Part shown: positions 8,477 through 15,977 of the stretch, in pieces | Layout of the letters: the number at the start of each line of letters is the position of its first letter | How positions within the stretch are numbered: position 1 is the stretch's first letter | Source: Massiliimicrobium timonense | GTDB taxonomy: Bacteria > Bacillota_I > Bacilli_A > Erysipelotrichales > Coprobacillaceae | Direction of reading: 5' to 3' | NCBI RefSeq assembly: GCF_002160865.1 | Contig: NZ_NFLJ01000017.1 | Span: 1-56,318, forward strand | Length of the DNA: 56,318 nucleotides | Notes under the pieces: generated by a model | The model's input: only the letters and a program-made list of their open reading frames with translations | Database searches by the model: none | Told to the model about the DNA's origin: nothing | Position numbers and translations under genes: made by a program

Positions 8477-9082
8477 ATGATTGTGATTATTGATTATCAT
8501 GTAGGTAATCTCATGAGTGTTCAAAATGCTTTTTTAAAACTAGGTATGGATGTTGTTGTGAGTCGTGACCATGATGTCATTCGTCAGGCCAAAGGGATTG
8601 TTTTGCCGGGAGTCGGAACTTTTCCAGTGGCGATGGAACATTTAAAACAATATGATTTGATTGATATTTTAAATGAAAGACAACAGGCCGGTATTCCCAT
8701 TTTAGGGATTTGTTTAGGAATGCAAGTCTTATTTGAAAAAGGATATGAAGTTTGTCCAACACAAGGTTTAGGCTTTTTAAAGGGAGAAGTTCGACGCATG
8801 GAAGTTCAGGCAAAGATTCCTCATATGGGATGGAATGATTTAATAATGCAACAAAAACATCCTCTCATGCAATATGTTCATCAAGGAGATTATGTCTATT
8901 TTGTTCATTCTTATATGGCATATCCTACTGATGATGAGTTGATTGCTTATTGTGAGTATGGGCAAGAAAAGATTACAGCTGTTGTTGCTAAAGACAATGT
9001 TATGGGATGTCAGTTTCATCCTGAAAAAAGTGGAAAAGTTGGTCAAAAAATATTATTAGCGTTTAAGGAGATGGTAAAATGA
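8477..9082 (+). CDS. hisH: Imidazole glycerol phosphate synthase, glutaminase subunit
   Basis: A class I glutamine amidotransferase that feeds ammonia to HisF. The nucleophile is Cys79 in GICLGMQ, and the His-Glu dyad is in QFHPEKS near the C-terminus. The start at 8477 (MIVIIDYHVGN) is favoured by AAAGGAG upstream; the in-frame ATG at 8426 lies within hisB and would add 17 unrelated residues. 201 residues is standard. It is separated from hisB by one base and overlaps hisA. Confidence 0.96.
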   Translation: MIVIIDYHVGNLMSVQNAFLKLGMDVVVSRDHDVIRQAKGIVLPGVGTFPVAMEHLKQYDLIDILNERQQAGIPILGICLGMQVLFEKGYEVCPTQGLGFLKGEVRRMEVQAKIPHMGWNDLIMQQKHPLMQYVHQGDYVYFVHSYMAYPTDDELIAYCEYGQEKITAVVAKDNVMGCQFHPEKSGKVGQKILLAFKEMVK

Positions 9083-9816
9083 TAATCATTCCAGCAATTG
9101 ATTTAAAAAATGGGGAAGCTGTTCGTTTATATAAGGGCGATTATCAACAAAAAACAGTCTATTCTTCTTCACCAGAAATGCTGGCTCAAGCCTTTGAAAA
9201 CATGGGAGCAATGTATCTTCATGTTGTGGATTTGGACGGGGCTAAAGATGGCATGACAACCAATATAGAAACAATTAAAAAAATACGTAATACGATCTCT
9301 ATCCCTATTGAAGTGGGTGGAGGTATACGTGATGCCAGAACGGTTTCTTTATATTTAGATAAAATTGGTATCAATCGTGTTATTCTTGGGACTGCAGCTA
9401 TTCAGAATCCAGATTTTCTAAAAGCAATGTTAAAACAATATGGGGCACAAAAGATTGTTGTAGGGGTAGATATTAAAGATGGGTATGTTTCGACTTCAGG
9501 ATGGCTAGTACAAACCCAAGTCCATTATTTAGATTTTTTAAAAACATTAGAGAAGATGGGTGTTCAATACGTTATTTGTACAGATATATCGAAAGATGGA
9601 ACTTTACAAGGGCCTTCATTTGATATTTATCAACAAATCAAAGATACAACATCTTTACGCTGTATTGTATCAGGTGGTGTCAAAGATAGAAATGATGTTT
9701 TAGAAGCTTATCGTCAAGGTTATGAAGGCTGCATTGTAGGTAAGGCTTATTATGAAGGAAAAATTGATTTAAAAGAGGTGATAGAATGCTTGCCAAAAGA
9801 ATCATCCCCTGTTTAG
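9079..9816 (+). CDS. hisA: ProFAR isomerase HisA
   Basis: A (beta/alpha)8-barrel isomerase of the aminoaldose ProFAR intermediate. The two catalytic aspartates are in IPAIDLKNG near the N-terminus and TDISKDGTLQGP in the second half, and both half-barrels end in phosphate-binding loops (VGGGIRD, VSGGVKD). 245 residues is normal. Its end overlaps hisF by 31 bases, an unusually long overlap for these two genes. Confidence 0.96.
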   Translation: MIIIPAIDLKNGEAVRLYKGDYQQKTVYSSSPEMLAQAFENMGAMYLHVVDLDGAKDGMTTNIETIKKIRNTISIPIEVGGGIRDARTVSLYLDKIGINRVILGTAAIQNPDFLKAMLKQYGAQKIVVGVDIKDGYVSTSGWLVQTQVHYLDFLKTLEKMGVQYVICTDISKDGTLQGPSFDIYQQIKDTTSLRCIVSGGVKDRNDVLEAYRQGYEGCIVGKAYYEGKIDLKEVIECLPKESSPV

Positions 9817-10553
9817 ATATTAAAGATGGAAAAGTTGTAAAAGGTGTCAATTTTGTTGGCTTAAAAGATATTGGTGATCCAGTAGAGATTGCCAAACGCT
9901 ATGATGAACAATGTGCAGATGAAGTTGTTTTTCTTGATATTACAGCGACTTATGAAAATCGAGATATTCTTAAAGATGTCATTCAAAGAGCTGCCTGTGA
10001 ACTTTCCATTCCTTTAACTGTTGGTGGGGGTATTCGTACATTGGATGACTTTCGTATGATTTTATCCAGTGGAGCAGATAAAGTCTCTATTAATTCAGCA
10101 GCTATCTTAAATCCTCAACTTATCAAACAGGCATCCGATGAATTTGGTGTGCAATGTGTTGTTGTGGCTATTGATGCGAAAAAACGAGAAGATCAATCGG
10201 GTTATGATGTCTATATAGCCGGTGGTAGAAAAAACACAGGTTTAGATTTATTAACATGGGCCAAACAATGTGAAGATTTAGGAGCTGGTGAAATCTTATT
10301 AACATCAATGGATCGTGATGGAACAAGAGATGGTTTTGATATTGATATGTTGAATGCACTGATGCGTGTTGTGTCGATTCCTGTGATTGCCAGTGGTGGC
10401 TGTGGAGGACAGGAAGATATTGTAGAAGTATTTGAAAAAACAAATTGTGATGGGGCTTTGGCGGCTTCTTTGTTTCATTATCAGGAAGCAACCATTGAAG
10501 ATGTTAAGGCATTGTGTGCCAAACATCATATCCCCGTAAGGAGGGAATTATGA
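9786..10553 (+). CDS. hisF: Imidazole glycerol phosphate synthase, cyclase subunit
   Basis: The barrel partner of HisH; it uses ammonia to form imidazole glycerol phosphate and AICAR. Catalytic aspartates are visible in [13 protein letters not shown] and [15 protein letters not shown], and phosphate loops in VGGGIRT and ASGGCGG. 255 residues matches the family. The start lies inside hisA and the TGA stop overlaps the hisIE start as ATGA. Confidence 0.97.
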   Translation: MLAKRIIPCLDIKDGKVVKGVNFVGLKDIGDPVEIAKRYDEQCADEVVFLDITATYENRDILKDVIQRAACELSIPLTVGGGIRTLDDFRMILSSGADKVSINSAAILNPQLIKQASDEFGVQCVVVAIDAKKREDQSGYDVYIAGGRKNTGLDLLTWAKQCEDLGAGEILLTSMDRDGTRDGFDIDMLNALMRVVSIPVIASGGCGGQEDIVEVFEKTNCDGALAASLFHYQEATIEDVKALCAKHHIPVRREL

Positions 10554-11194
10554 AACCAGATTTTGAAAAAGGGAATGGCTTAGTACCAGCCATTGTACAA
10601 GATGCAAAAACAAAGTCCGTTTTAATGTTGGCTTATGTTAATGAAGAAGCATATGATAAAATGTTAGAAACAGGTGAAACTTATTTTTATTCACGCTCAC
10701 GTCAGGAACTGTGGCATAAGGGTGAAACATCAGGACATTTCCAATATATTCAAGGCATGTATCTGGATTGTGATGATGATACTTTACTGATTATTGTTGA
10801 TCAAGTAGGAGCAGCTTGTCATACTGGTTCCTATTCATGTTTCTTTCAAGAGATAATTCCTTATGTTTTTGAAAAAACAATCTTTCATGAAGTTTATGAT
10901 GTGATTGCTGATCGTCATATTCACCCTGTTGAAAAATCTTATACAAATTATCTATTGGATCAAGGTGTTGATAAGATTTGTAAAAAGGTTGGAGAAGAAG
11001 CGAGTGAAACCATTATTGCTGCAAAAAACAATAATAAAGAGGAATTAATTGGAGAAATCAGTGATTTATTTTATCATGTGCTTGTTTTGATGTATCAACA
11101 AGGTATTCAAGTGGAAGATATCGAAAAGAAACTTCAGGAAAGACATCAAATCAGTGGAAATAAAAAAGAATTTCATCAAAGAGGAGATTATTGA
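10550..11194 (+). CDS. hisIE: Bifunctional PRA-CH hydrolase / PRA-PH pyrophosphohydrolase
   Basis: The N-terminal HisI half (to about residue 105) opens the adenine ring; it has the [15 protein letters not shown] motif and the metal site DCDDDTLL with [10 protein letters not shown]. The C-terminal HisE half (from about residue 120) hydrolyses the pyrophosphate and shows [18 protein letters not shown]. The start at 10550 has GGAGGG upstream and overlaps the hisF stop. 214 residues is the normal fused length. It is the last gene; no hisC or phosphatase gene follows. Confidence 0.96.
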   Translation: MKPDFEKGNGLVPAIVQDAKTKSVLMLAYVNEEAYDKMLETGETYFYSRSRQELWHKGETSGHFQYIQGMYLDCDDDTLLIIVDQVGAACHTGSYSCFFQEIIPYVFEKTIFHEVYDVIADRHIHPVEKSYTNYLLDQGVDKICKKVGEEASETIIAAKNNNKEELIGEISDLFYHVLVLMYQQGIQVEDIEKKLQERHQISGNKKEFHQRGDY

Positions 11195-11255
11195 TTCATT
11201 CATTTAAAACCTGCCTATATAGATAAAACACAATAAAAATGTGATACTATATACA

Positions 11256-11511
11256 ATGAAAGGACTGATTGATAAATCTGTTGCTTTAAAAAGATTGAAA
11301 TATAAAAGACCTAATATGCAAGAATTGTCTTATTGCTTATGAATAGAAATCATTGGGATATAAAAAAGCAATGAATATCTTTTATATATCACAAATCTAT
11401 CAATTGATGAGAAATGGAATTTCTGATATGCATTGTCGAAGTGATTTGTATTTAGCTAAAGAAATAGAAGATGAAAAAAAGTTAAATCTTTGTAAGGGAA
11501 ATCAAGAATGA
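11256..11511 (+). pseudogene. Decayed small gene, unknown family
   Basis: A frame starting MKGLIDKSVALKRLKYKRPN continues through QELSYCL, is interrupted by TGA, then needs a one-base shift to continue as YKKAMNIFYISQIYQLM and on to LYLAKEIEDEKKL before a stop and a terminator. The restored product would be about 84 residues. It has the look of small accessory proteins of gut Firmicutes. The family is not recognised. This fills most of the 437-base gap between hisIE and the hydrogenase operon. Confidence 0.55.
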
Positions 11512-11525
11512 GATTTCTCTTTTTT
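11495..11525 (+). terminator. Terminator of the decayed small gene
   Basis: AGGGAAATC (11495-11503) pairs with GATTTCTCT (11512-11520) with one G-U pair, followed by a T run. It shields the hydrogenase promoter from upstream readthrough. Confidence 0.8.
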
Positions 11526-11573
11526 ATATATTGAAAGGATATATTAAAAGTCTTTTTGTTTACTGAAAATAAA

Positions 11574-11602
11574 TTTAAAGCGTTTACAAACTATGATATA
11601 AT
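11574..11602 (+). promoter_or_regulatory. Hydrogenase operon promoter, extended -10
   Basis: TGATATAAT is a perfect TATAAT (11597-11602) with an extended TG. The -35 position holds only TTTAAA, so the extended -10 probably carries most of the recognition. Transcription would start near 11609. Confidence 0.7.
11575..11588 (+). promoter_or_regulatory. CcpA cre-like operator
   Basis: TTAAAGCGTTTACA matches the cre consensus TGWAANCGNTNWCA at 13 of 14 positions, the only miss being T for G at position 2. It covers the -35 region of the hydrogenase promoter, where CcpA binding would repress. No ccpA gene is in the window. Confidence 0.65.
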
Positions 11603-11631
11603 GAATTTATAAATAGGAAAGGAGTATGTTT

Positions 11632-12123
11632 ATGGGAGGTTTGAAACAAGAGTATTTAGATAAGATTGATGCGATTGTTGATCAGCATAAGGATCAAAAA
11701 GGACCTATGAAATTAATGCTTCATGATATTCAAGATGAGCTTGGCTATATCCCTTTTGAGGCAATGGTAAAAATAGCTGATGCTTTGAATGTTCCTGTTT
11801 CTAAGGTTTATGGTGTTGTGACTTTTTATTCACAGTTTACAACCGAACCAAAGGGAAAGCATGTCATTTCAGTTTGTCTTGGAACAGCCTGTTATGTCAA
11901 TGGAGCACAGACGATTTTAGATTTGCTTTGTGAAATGACGGAATGTGAAGTGAATTCTACCAGTGAAAATGGATTGTTTTCAATTGATGCCACGCGTTGT
12001 GTGGGAGCTTGTGGATTGGCTCCAGTTGTCAGTGTGGATGGGACAGTTTTTGGATGTCAGAAACAACTGGAAGATCTGAAAATGCTTATTCTTGATTATT
12101 TGAAGGAAGAAGAACCATGTTAG
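11632..12123 (+). CDS. NuoE/HndA-like [2Fe-2S] hydrogenase subunit
   Basis: A thioredoxin-fold [2Fe-2S] protein equivalent to the 24-kDa subunit of complex I and HndA of NADP-reducing hydrogenases. The cluster ligands are Cys82 and Cys87 (CLGTAC) and Cys123 and Cys127 (CVGAC). It transfers electrons between NAD(P)H at the flavin subunit and the hydrogenase. ATG at 11632 is preferred because GGAG lies seven bases upstream; the ATG at 11626 is only two bases from it. First gene of the hydrogenase operon, overlapping the next by seven bases. Confidence 0.92.
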   Translation: MGGLKQEYLDKIDAIVDQHKDQKGPMKLMLHDIQDELGYIPFEAMVKIADALNVPVSKVYGVVTFYSQFTTEPKGKHVISVCLGTACYVNGAQTILDLLCEMTECEVNSTSENGLFSIDATRCVGACGLAPVVSVDGTVFGCQKQLEDLKMLILDYLKEEEPC

Positions 12124-12467
12124 TTCAAGATATCGTGGCTCTTTTAAAAGCAAGAGAAATCTATATTGCACAAGATAATATTTATCAAAAAAATTATGAT
12201 AAAGGTTTTGCGACTGATTTAATGTCGGATGCTTTAGCTTTGTTGAAGGATGAAACAGAAGATGTTTTATTTTTAACAGGATTAGCCAATGTACAATCTT
12301 TACGTACAGCAGAGGTTTTGGATTTAGATACAGTGATTTTGGTGAGAGGAAAACCATTGGATCAACAGATGATAGAAACAGCGAAAGATTTACACATTAA
12401 TCTTTTTCAAACTGATCAAACGATGTTTGAAGCCTGTGGGCTTTTATATGGAAAAGGAATGAGATAA
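12117..12467 (+). CDS. DRTGG-domain protein (first copy)
   Basis: A 116-residue protein consisting of one DRTGG domain, recognised by the LFLTGLANVQSLRTAEVLDLDTVILVRG segment and the terminal MFEACGLLYGKGM. DRTGG domains occur between CBS and other domains in phosphotransacetylase-like and regulatory proteins and are thought to bind a ligand, but their role in hydrogenase operons is not established. It overlaps both neighbours, so it is tightly coupled to them. A second, diverged copy lies at 14036. Confidence 0.8.
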   Translation: MLVQDIVALLKAREIYIAQDNIYQKNYDKGFATDLMSDALALLKDETEDVLFLTGLANVQSLRTAEVLDLDTVILVRGKPLDQQMIETAKDLHINLFQTDQTMFEACGLLYGKGMR

Positions 12468-12874
12468 TGAAATATGTTTATCAAGTAGAAAAAGAAAATT
12501 ATGAGGATGCAGGGAAAGCCTCTACAGATATTAAAAGAACTTTAAAAACAATTGGCATTGATCGTCGTGTTCTTAAGGCTGTAGCGATAGCATGTTATGA
12601 AGCTGAAATAAATATTGTGATTCATTCCAATGGTGGAACTGTGACTTTTGAAATGGATGATGATGGTGTTATCACATTATCTTTTGACGATGTTGGACCG
12701 GGTATAGAAGATCTGGAATTAGCACAAACACCGGGTTATTCGACTGCCTCTACAAAAGCACGTTCTTTAGGTTTTGGAGCTGGAATGGGATTGTCTAATA
12801 TGAAAAGTGTTGCGTCTTCATTTCAGATTACATCTTCGCCAGAGGGAACACATATTCAAATGACATTTCAATGA
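12467..12874 (+). CDS. Anti-sigma-factor-like GHKL ATPase (RsbW-type)
   Basis: A 135-residue stand-alone GHKL ATPase domain like RsbW/SpoIIAB serine kinases. The N-box is in CYEAEINIVIHS, the G1 box is DDVGPGI, and the G2 box is GFGAGMGLSNM. No sensor or dimerisation domain is present. Proteins of this kind phosphorylate anti-anti-sigma factors, but no such partner is encoded nearby, so the target in this operon is unknown. Start and stop overlap the flanking genes. Confidence 0.82.
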   Translation: MKYVYQVEKENYEDAGKASTDIKRTLKTIGIDRRVLKAVAIACYEAEINIVIHSNGGTVTFEMDDDGVITLSFDDVGPGIEDLELAQTPGYSTASTKARSLGFGAGMGLSNMKSVASSFQITSSPEGTHIQMTFQ

Positions 12875-14031
12875 AACCAGTTATTCATTTTTTAGGGGAT
12901 CACTGCAAAAACTGTATTAAGTGTGTCAAATCTTGTCCTACAGAAGCGATTTCTATTATGCATGGTCAAGTGATGATCGATGATTCAAGCTGTATCAATT
13001 GCCATGTCTGTGTGCAATCCTGTGATTATAAACAATTAAAAATTAAAGAAGTGAATCTTACAAAAGCCTTTGAAAAACATGAATATAATATTGCTTTGAT
13101 TCCAACATCTTTATTATCTGATTTTAAAAGTTTTGATGAATTAAAAGCTTTTATTCATGCTATTAAAGCTTTTCATTTTGATGAGGTTGTGCAATATAGT
13201 GATATTGAAGGATATCTTTACCAACAGGCTATTGAAACCAGTTTTCAATCAGATCGTGTGATGTTGACATCTTTTTGTCCAAGTATTAATCGTTTGATTA
13301 AACAGGAATATCCTACATTAATAGATCATCTATTACCTTATGATTATCCTGTAGAAATTGCAGCCAGACGTTTAAGAAAGAAATATCAAGGTAAAGATAT
13401 TGGTATTTTTTCACTCTGTGAATGTGTTGGAAAACTCACTTTAGCGAAAGAACCTTTAGGTAAAGACAATTCACAGATTGATTATGCTTTAAGTATTTCA
13501 CGTATGTTTCCACATTTTAATAAACGAAAAAGCCAACAAAAAGATGATATTGATATATACCGTGATGGTGTGAAAAGTATTGTCAGTGATTTATTTGGTA
13601 AAGATCATTTACAAGTGATGAGTGTGGAAGGTTTACCACAAATTCGCATGGTTTTAGATTTGATTGAATTTGATCGTTTAAAGGATATTCGTTTGATTGC
13701 TTTGTATCATTGTTATCAGGGATGTATTGGTGGTTATTATTTATGGAATAATCCCTTTGAAGGACGTTTTCATATTGAAAGTATGTTGAATGATTGTTTA
13801 GACAATCATCTGATATTAAGTGAAGATGAATATCTTAAAAAACGTCAGATCAATGTTCAAAAACAATCCATTCAAGAGCGTATGAAATGGTTTCAAAAAG
13901 TGAATGCGATTTTGGATACTTTACCTCAATATGATTGTGGAAGTTGTGGTTTTGCCAATTGTCGTGGTCTGGCTATGAAAATAGCGAGTGGTGAAGTAGA
14001 TGATTCACTTTGTCGAATCAAAAGAAGGTGA
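12871..14031 (+). CDS. Hydrogenase-like Fe-S protein with degenerate H-cluster motifs
   Basis: Residues 1-60 hold two [4Fe-4S] motifs (CKNCIKCVKSCP, CINCHVCVQSC). Residues about 70-300 resemble the large C-terminal domain of [FeFe] hydrogenase. The expected TSCxP motif is TSFCPS, the MPCxxK motif is SLCECVGK, and the third retains only YQGCIGG. A C-terminal Fe-S domain reads CGSCGFANCRGLAMKIASGE. Loss of the key cysteines argues against H2 catalysis and for an electron-transfer, scaffold or sensing role. 386 residues; overlaps the ATPase gene upstream. Confidence 0.8.
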   Translation: MKPVIHFLGDHCKNCIKCVKSCPTEAISIMHGQVMIDDSSCINCHVCVQSCDYKQLKIKEVNLTKAFEKHEYNIALIPTSLLSDFKSFDELKAFIHAIKAFHFDEVVQYSDIEGYLYQQAIETSFQSDRVMLTSFCPSINRLIKQEYPTLIDHLLPYDYPVEIAARRLRKKYQGKDIGIFSLCECVGKLTLAKEPLGKDNSQIDYALSISRMFPHFNKRKSQQKDDIDIYRDGVKSIVSDLFGKDHLQVMSVEGLPQIRMVLDLIEFDRLKDIRLIALYHCYQGCIGGYYLWNNPFEGRFHIESMLNDCLDNHLILSEDEYLKKRQINVQKQSIQERMKWFQKVNAILDTLPQYDCGSCGFANCRGLAMKIASGEVDDSLCRIKRR

Positions 14032-14035
14032 GAAT

Positions 14036-14362
14036 ATGCAGGTCAAACAAATATTACAGTTACCTTTGGAACTCATCAATGATGTCAGTTGTAAGCAGGA
14101 AATCAAAGATGTTTATATAGGTGACTTATTGAGTGTTGTGATGGCACATGGAAAAGAAGGAACGTTATGGTTGACAGTTCAAAAACATTTAAATGTGGTG
14201 GCCGTTGCACAGTTGCTTGATTTTGCAGGGATTGTCTTTGTACAGGGATCGTATCCTGATGAGGAAACGATTCAAAAGGCAACAGAGTTGCAGATTCCTT
14301 TGCTGGTCAGCCCTAAAGATGCTTTTGCACTTGTCAAAGATTTGATAACGTTAGGTTTATAA
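14036..14362 (+). CDS. DRTGG-domain protein (second copy)
   Basis: A 108-residue DRTGG-type domain, with IGDLLSVVMAHGKEGTLWLT, DFAGIVFVQGSYPDEETI and a C-terminal PLLVSPKDAFALV. It is diverged from the copy at 12117 and both are single-domain. ATG at 14036 follows AAGGTGAGA; the ATG at 14000 lies within the upstream gene and lacks a ribosome site. It may pair with the first copy as a heteromeric ligand-binding unit, which is inference only. Confidence 0.75.
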   Translation: MQVKQILQLPLELINDVSCKQEIKDVYIGDLLSVVMAHGKEGTLWLTVQKHLNVVAVAQLLDFAGIVFVQGSYPDEETIQKATELQIPLLVSPKDAFALVKDLITLGL

Positions 14363-14363
14363 T

Positions 14364-15068
14364 ATGTATTATGATTTACACATTCATTCTGCTTTATCAC
14401 CTTGCAGTGATGATACCATGACCATTTATAATATCTTTCATATGGCTTATATCAAAGGTTTAGATTTGATTGCGATTACTGATCATAATTCTTTAAAACA
14501 ACAACATCATTTAGAAAAAGTCATTCAAAGCCCTATTTTAAAAGGAAAGATTGATTTTATATATGGAGTAGAGTTACAAAGTTGTGAAAATATTCATGTT
14601 TTGGCTTATTTTCAAAGAGGAACACATTTACAGCCTATTCAACAATGGATAGATCAGCATCTTATGAAAACAATTAATCAAAAAGATTACTATGGAAATC
14701 AATATATATTCGATGAAAATGATCAAATTATAGATGAAGAAGTTTATCTTCTTTTAAATGCATTAGATTTAACATTAAATCAAATCATTACCAAGATTCA
14801 TCAGTTTCAAGGAATAGCTGTTTTAGCTCATGTTTTCCAAAAAAAATATGGTGTTTATGAATTGTATCAAGATATACCAGAATCTTTGGATTATGATGGT
14901 ATTGAAGTGAGCAGTTTAAAACAGTTAGCTGATTTAAAGAAACTTTGTCCTCATTGTAGGGATAATCTTGTTTTGATCAATAGTGATGCTCATCAATTAG
15001 AAGATATCCAAGAACCACTTTATCAGATTGATTTTCAACAGTTAGAAAAGATATGGAGAAAAAGATAA
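14364..15068 (+). CDS. PHP-domain phosphoesterase
   Basis: A 234-residue PHP-fold protein. Metal-binding residues are seen in MYYDLHIHSALSPCSDD, AITDHNS, YGVELQS, LAHVFQKK and the closing NSDAHQLEDI. PHP proteins hydrolyse phosphate esters, and some are histidinol-phosphatases. The position here, inside a hydrogenase operon between a DRTGG protein and an ATPase, argues against a histidine role although the his operon lacks that enzyme. Its substrate is not known. TAATG overlaps the following gene. Confidence 0.85.
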   Translation: MYYDLHIHSALSPCSDDTMTIYNIFHMAYIKGLDLIAITDHNSLKQQHHLEKVIQSPILKGKIDFIYGVELQSCENIHVLAYFQRGTHLQPIQQWIDQHLMKTINQKDYYGNQYIFDENDQIIDEEVYLLLNALDLTLNQIITKIHQFQGIAVLAHVFQKKYGVYELYQDIPESLDYDGIEVSSLKQLADLKKLCPHCRDNLVLINSDAHQLEDIQEPLYQIDFQQLEKIWRKR

Positions 15069-15601
15069 TGCAGGAAATAGCAATGACAATTTTGGATATG
15101 ATTCAAAATTCTTTACGTGCTCAAGCTTTACAGATCCATTTATGGATTAAAGATAGTATCAAGGATAATATGATTCATATTGAAATATGTGATAATGGTT
15201 GTGGTATGAGTTTAGAAACTTTACAACAAGTCACGAATCCCTTTTTTACGACACGTACCACACGTTCTATTGGTTTAGGTATTCCTTTGTTTAAAGAAAG
15301 TGTAGAAGCGACGGGCGGTTATTTTCAAATAGATTCTCATTTACAAAAAGGAACAAAAATCATAGGTGAATATGTAAAAAATCATATTGATACACCTCCA
15401 ATGGGAAATTTAGTTGATACTATGATCACTTGTATTCAATATGATGAAAAAGTGAATTATTGTTTTCATTATCAAAATGATGATTGGGCATTTGATATGA
15501 ATACAGAAGATATAAAAGCTCTTTTGGGTGATGTGCCAATCAATCAGCCAGAAATCATACTATGGTTAAAAGATTATATAAAGGAGGGTATGCATCAATG
15601 A
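15068..15601 (+). CDS. Histidine-kinase-like GHKL ATPase
   Basis: A stand-alone ATPase domain (about 177 residues) with N-box LDMIQNSLRA, G1 DNGCGM, an F-box NPFFTTRTTRS and G2 IGLGIPLF. No phosphoacceptor histidine domain or membrane segment is visible, so it is not a conventional sensor kinase. The start at 15068 overlaps the PHP stop as TAATG; an ATG at 15053 is possible. It overlaps the next gene by four bases. It is the second GHKL protein of the operon. Confidence 0.8.
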   Translation: MQEIAMTILDMIQNSLRAQALQIHLWIKDSIKDNMIHIEICDNGCGMSLETLQQVTNPFFTTRTTRSIGLGIPLFKESVEATGGYFQIDSHLQKGTKIIGEYVKNHIDTPPMGNLVDTMITCIQYDEKVNYCFHYQNDDWAFDMNTEDIKALLGDVPINQPEIILWLKDYIKEGMHQ

Positions 15602-15966
15602 AGTCATTGGATGAATTGAAGAAAATTAGGTATCAGGCAAAAGAAAGAATGGCCATGCGTGGCCAAGATGGACAGGATTATCGTGTTGTGGTAGGAATGG
15701 CAACCTGTGGTATTGCAGCAGGAGCTCGTCCTGTATTGAACACCTTTGTCGAAGAAGTGGCTAAAGCTCATTTACCTGTTGCAGTCATGCAAACAGGATG
15801 TATTGGTATGTGTGCTTTAGAACCCATTGTAGAAATTTTTGATAAAGATAATCAAAAAACCACATATGTATTGGTTGATGAAAAGAAAGCGAAAGATATT
15901 GTTTTACGTCATTTGATACATGGTGAAGTGATTGATGAATATACTGTCGGACATTATTCAAAATAG
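15598..15966 (+). CDS. HndB-like thioredoxin-fold ferredoxin
   Basis: A 122-residue protein with GMATCGIAAGARPVL and TGCIGMCALEP, matching the [2Fe-2S] thioredoxin-like HndB subunit of NADP-reducing hydrogenases. It probably relays electrons between the flavin and hydrogenase subunits. ATG at 15598 is chosen because AAGGAGGG precedes it; the upstream ATG at 15562 is within the ATPase gene. Eleven bases separate it from the flavoprotein gene. Confidence 0.85.
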   Translation: MKSLDELKKIRYQAKERMAMRGQDGQDYRVVVGMATCGIAAGARPVLNTFVEEVAKAHLPVAVMQTGCIGMCALEPIVEIFDKDNQKTTYVLVDEKKAKDIVLRHLIHGEVIDEYTVGHYSK

Positions 15967-15977
15967 GAGGTGCAAAG

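Noticed and set aside
14364-15068. PHP protein as the missing histidinol-phosphatase of the his operon
   Set aside because: It is buried in the hydrogenase operon beyond the terminator at 11495, under a different promoter; the fold alone does not define the substrate. Kept as an open question.
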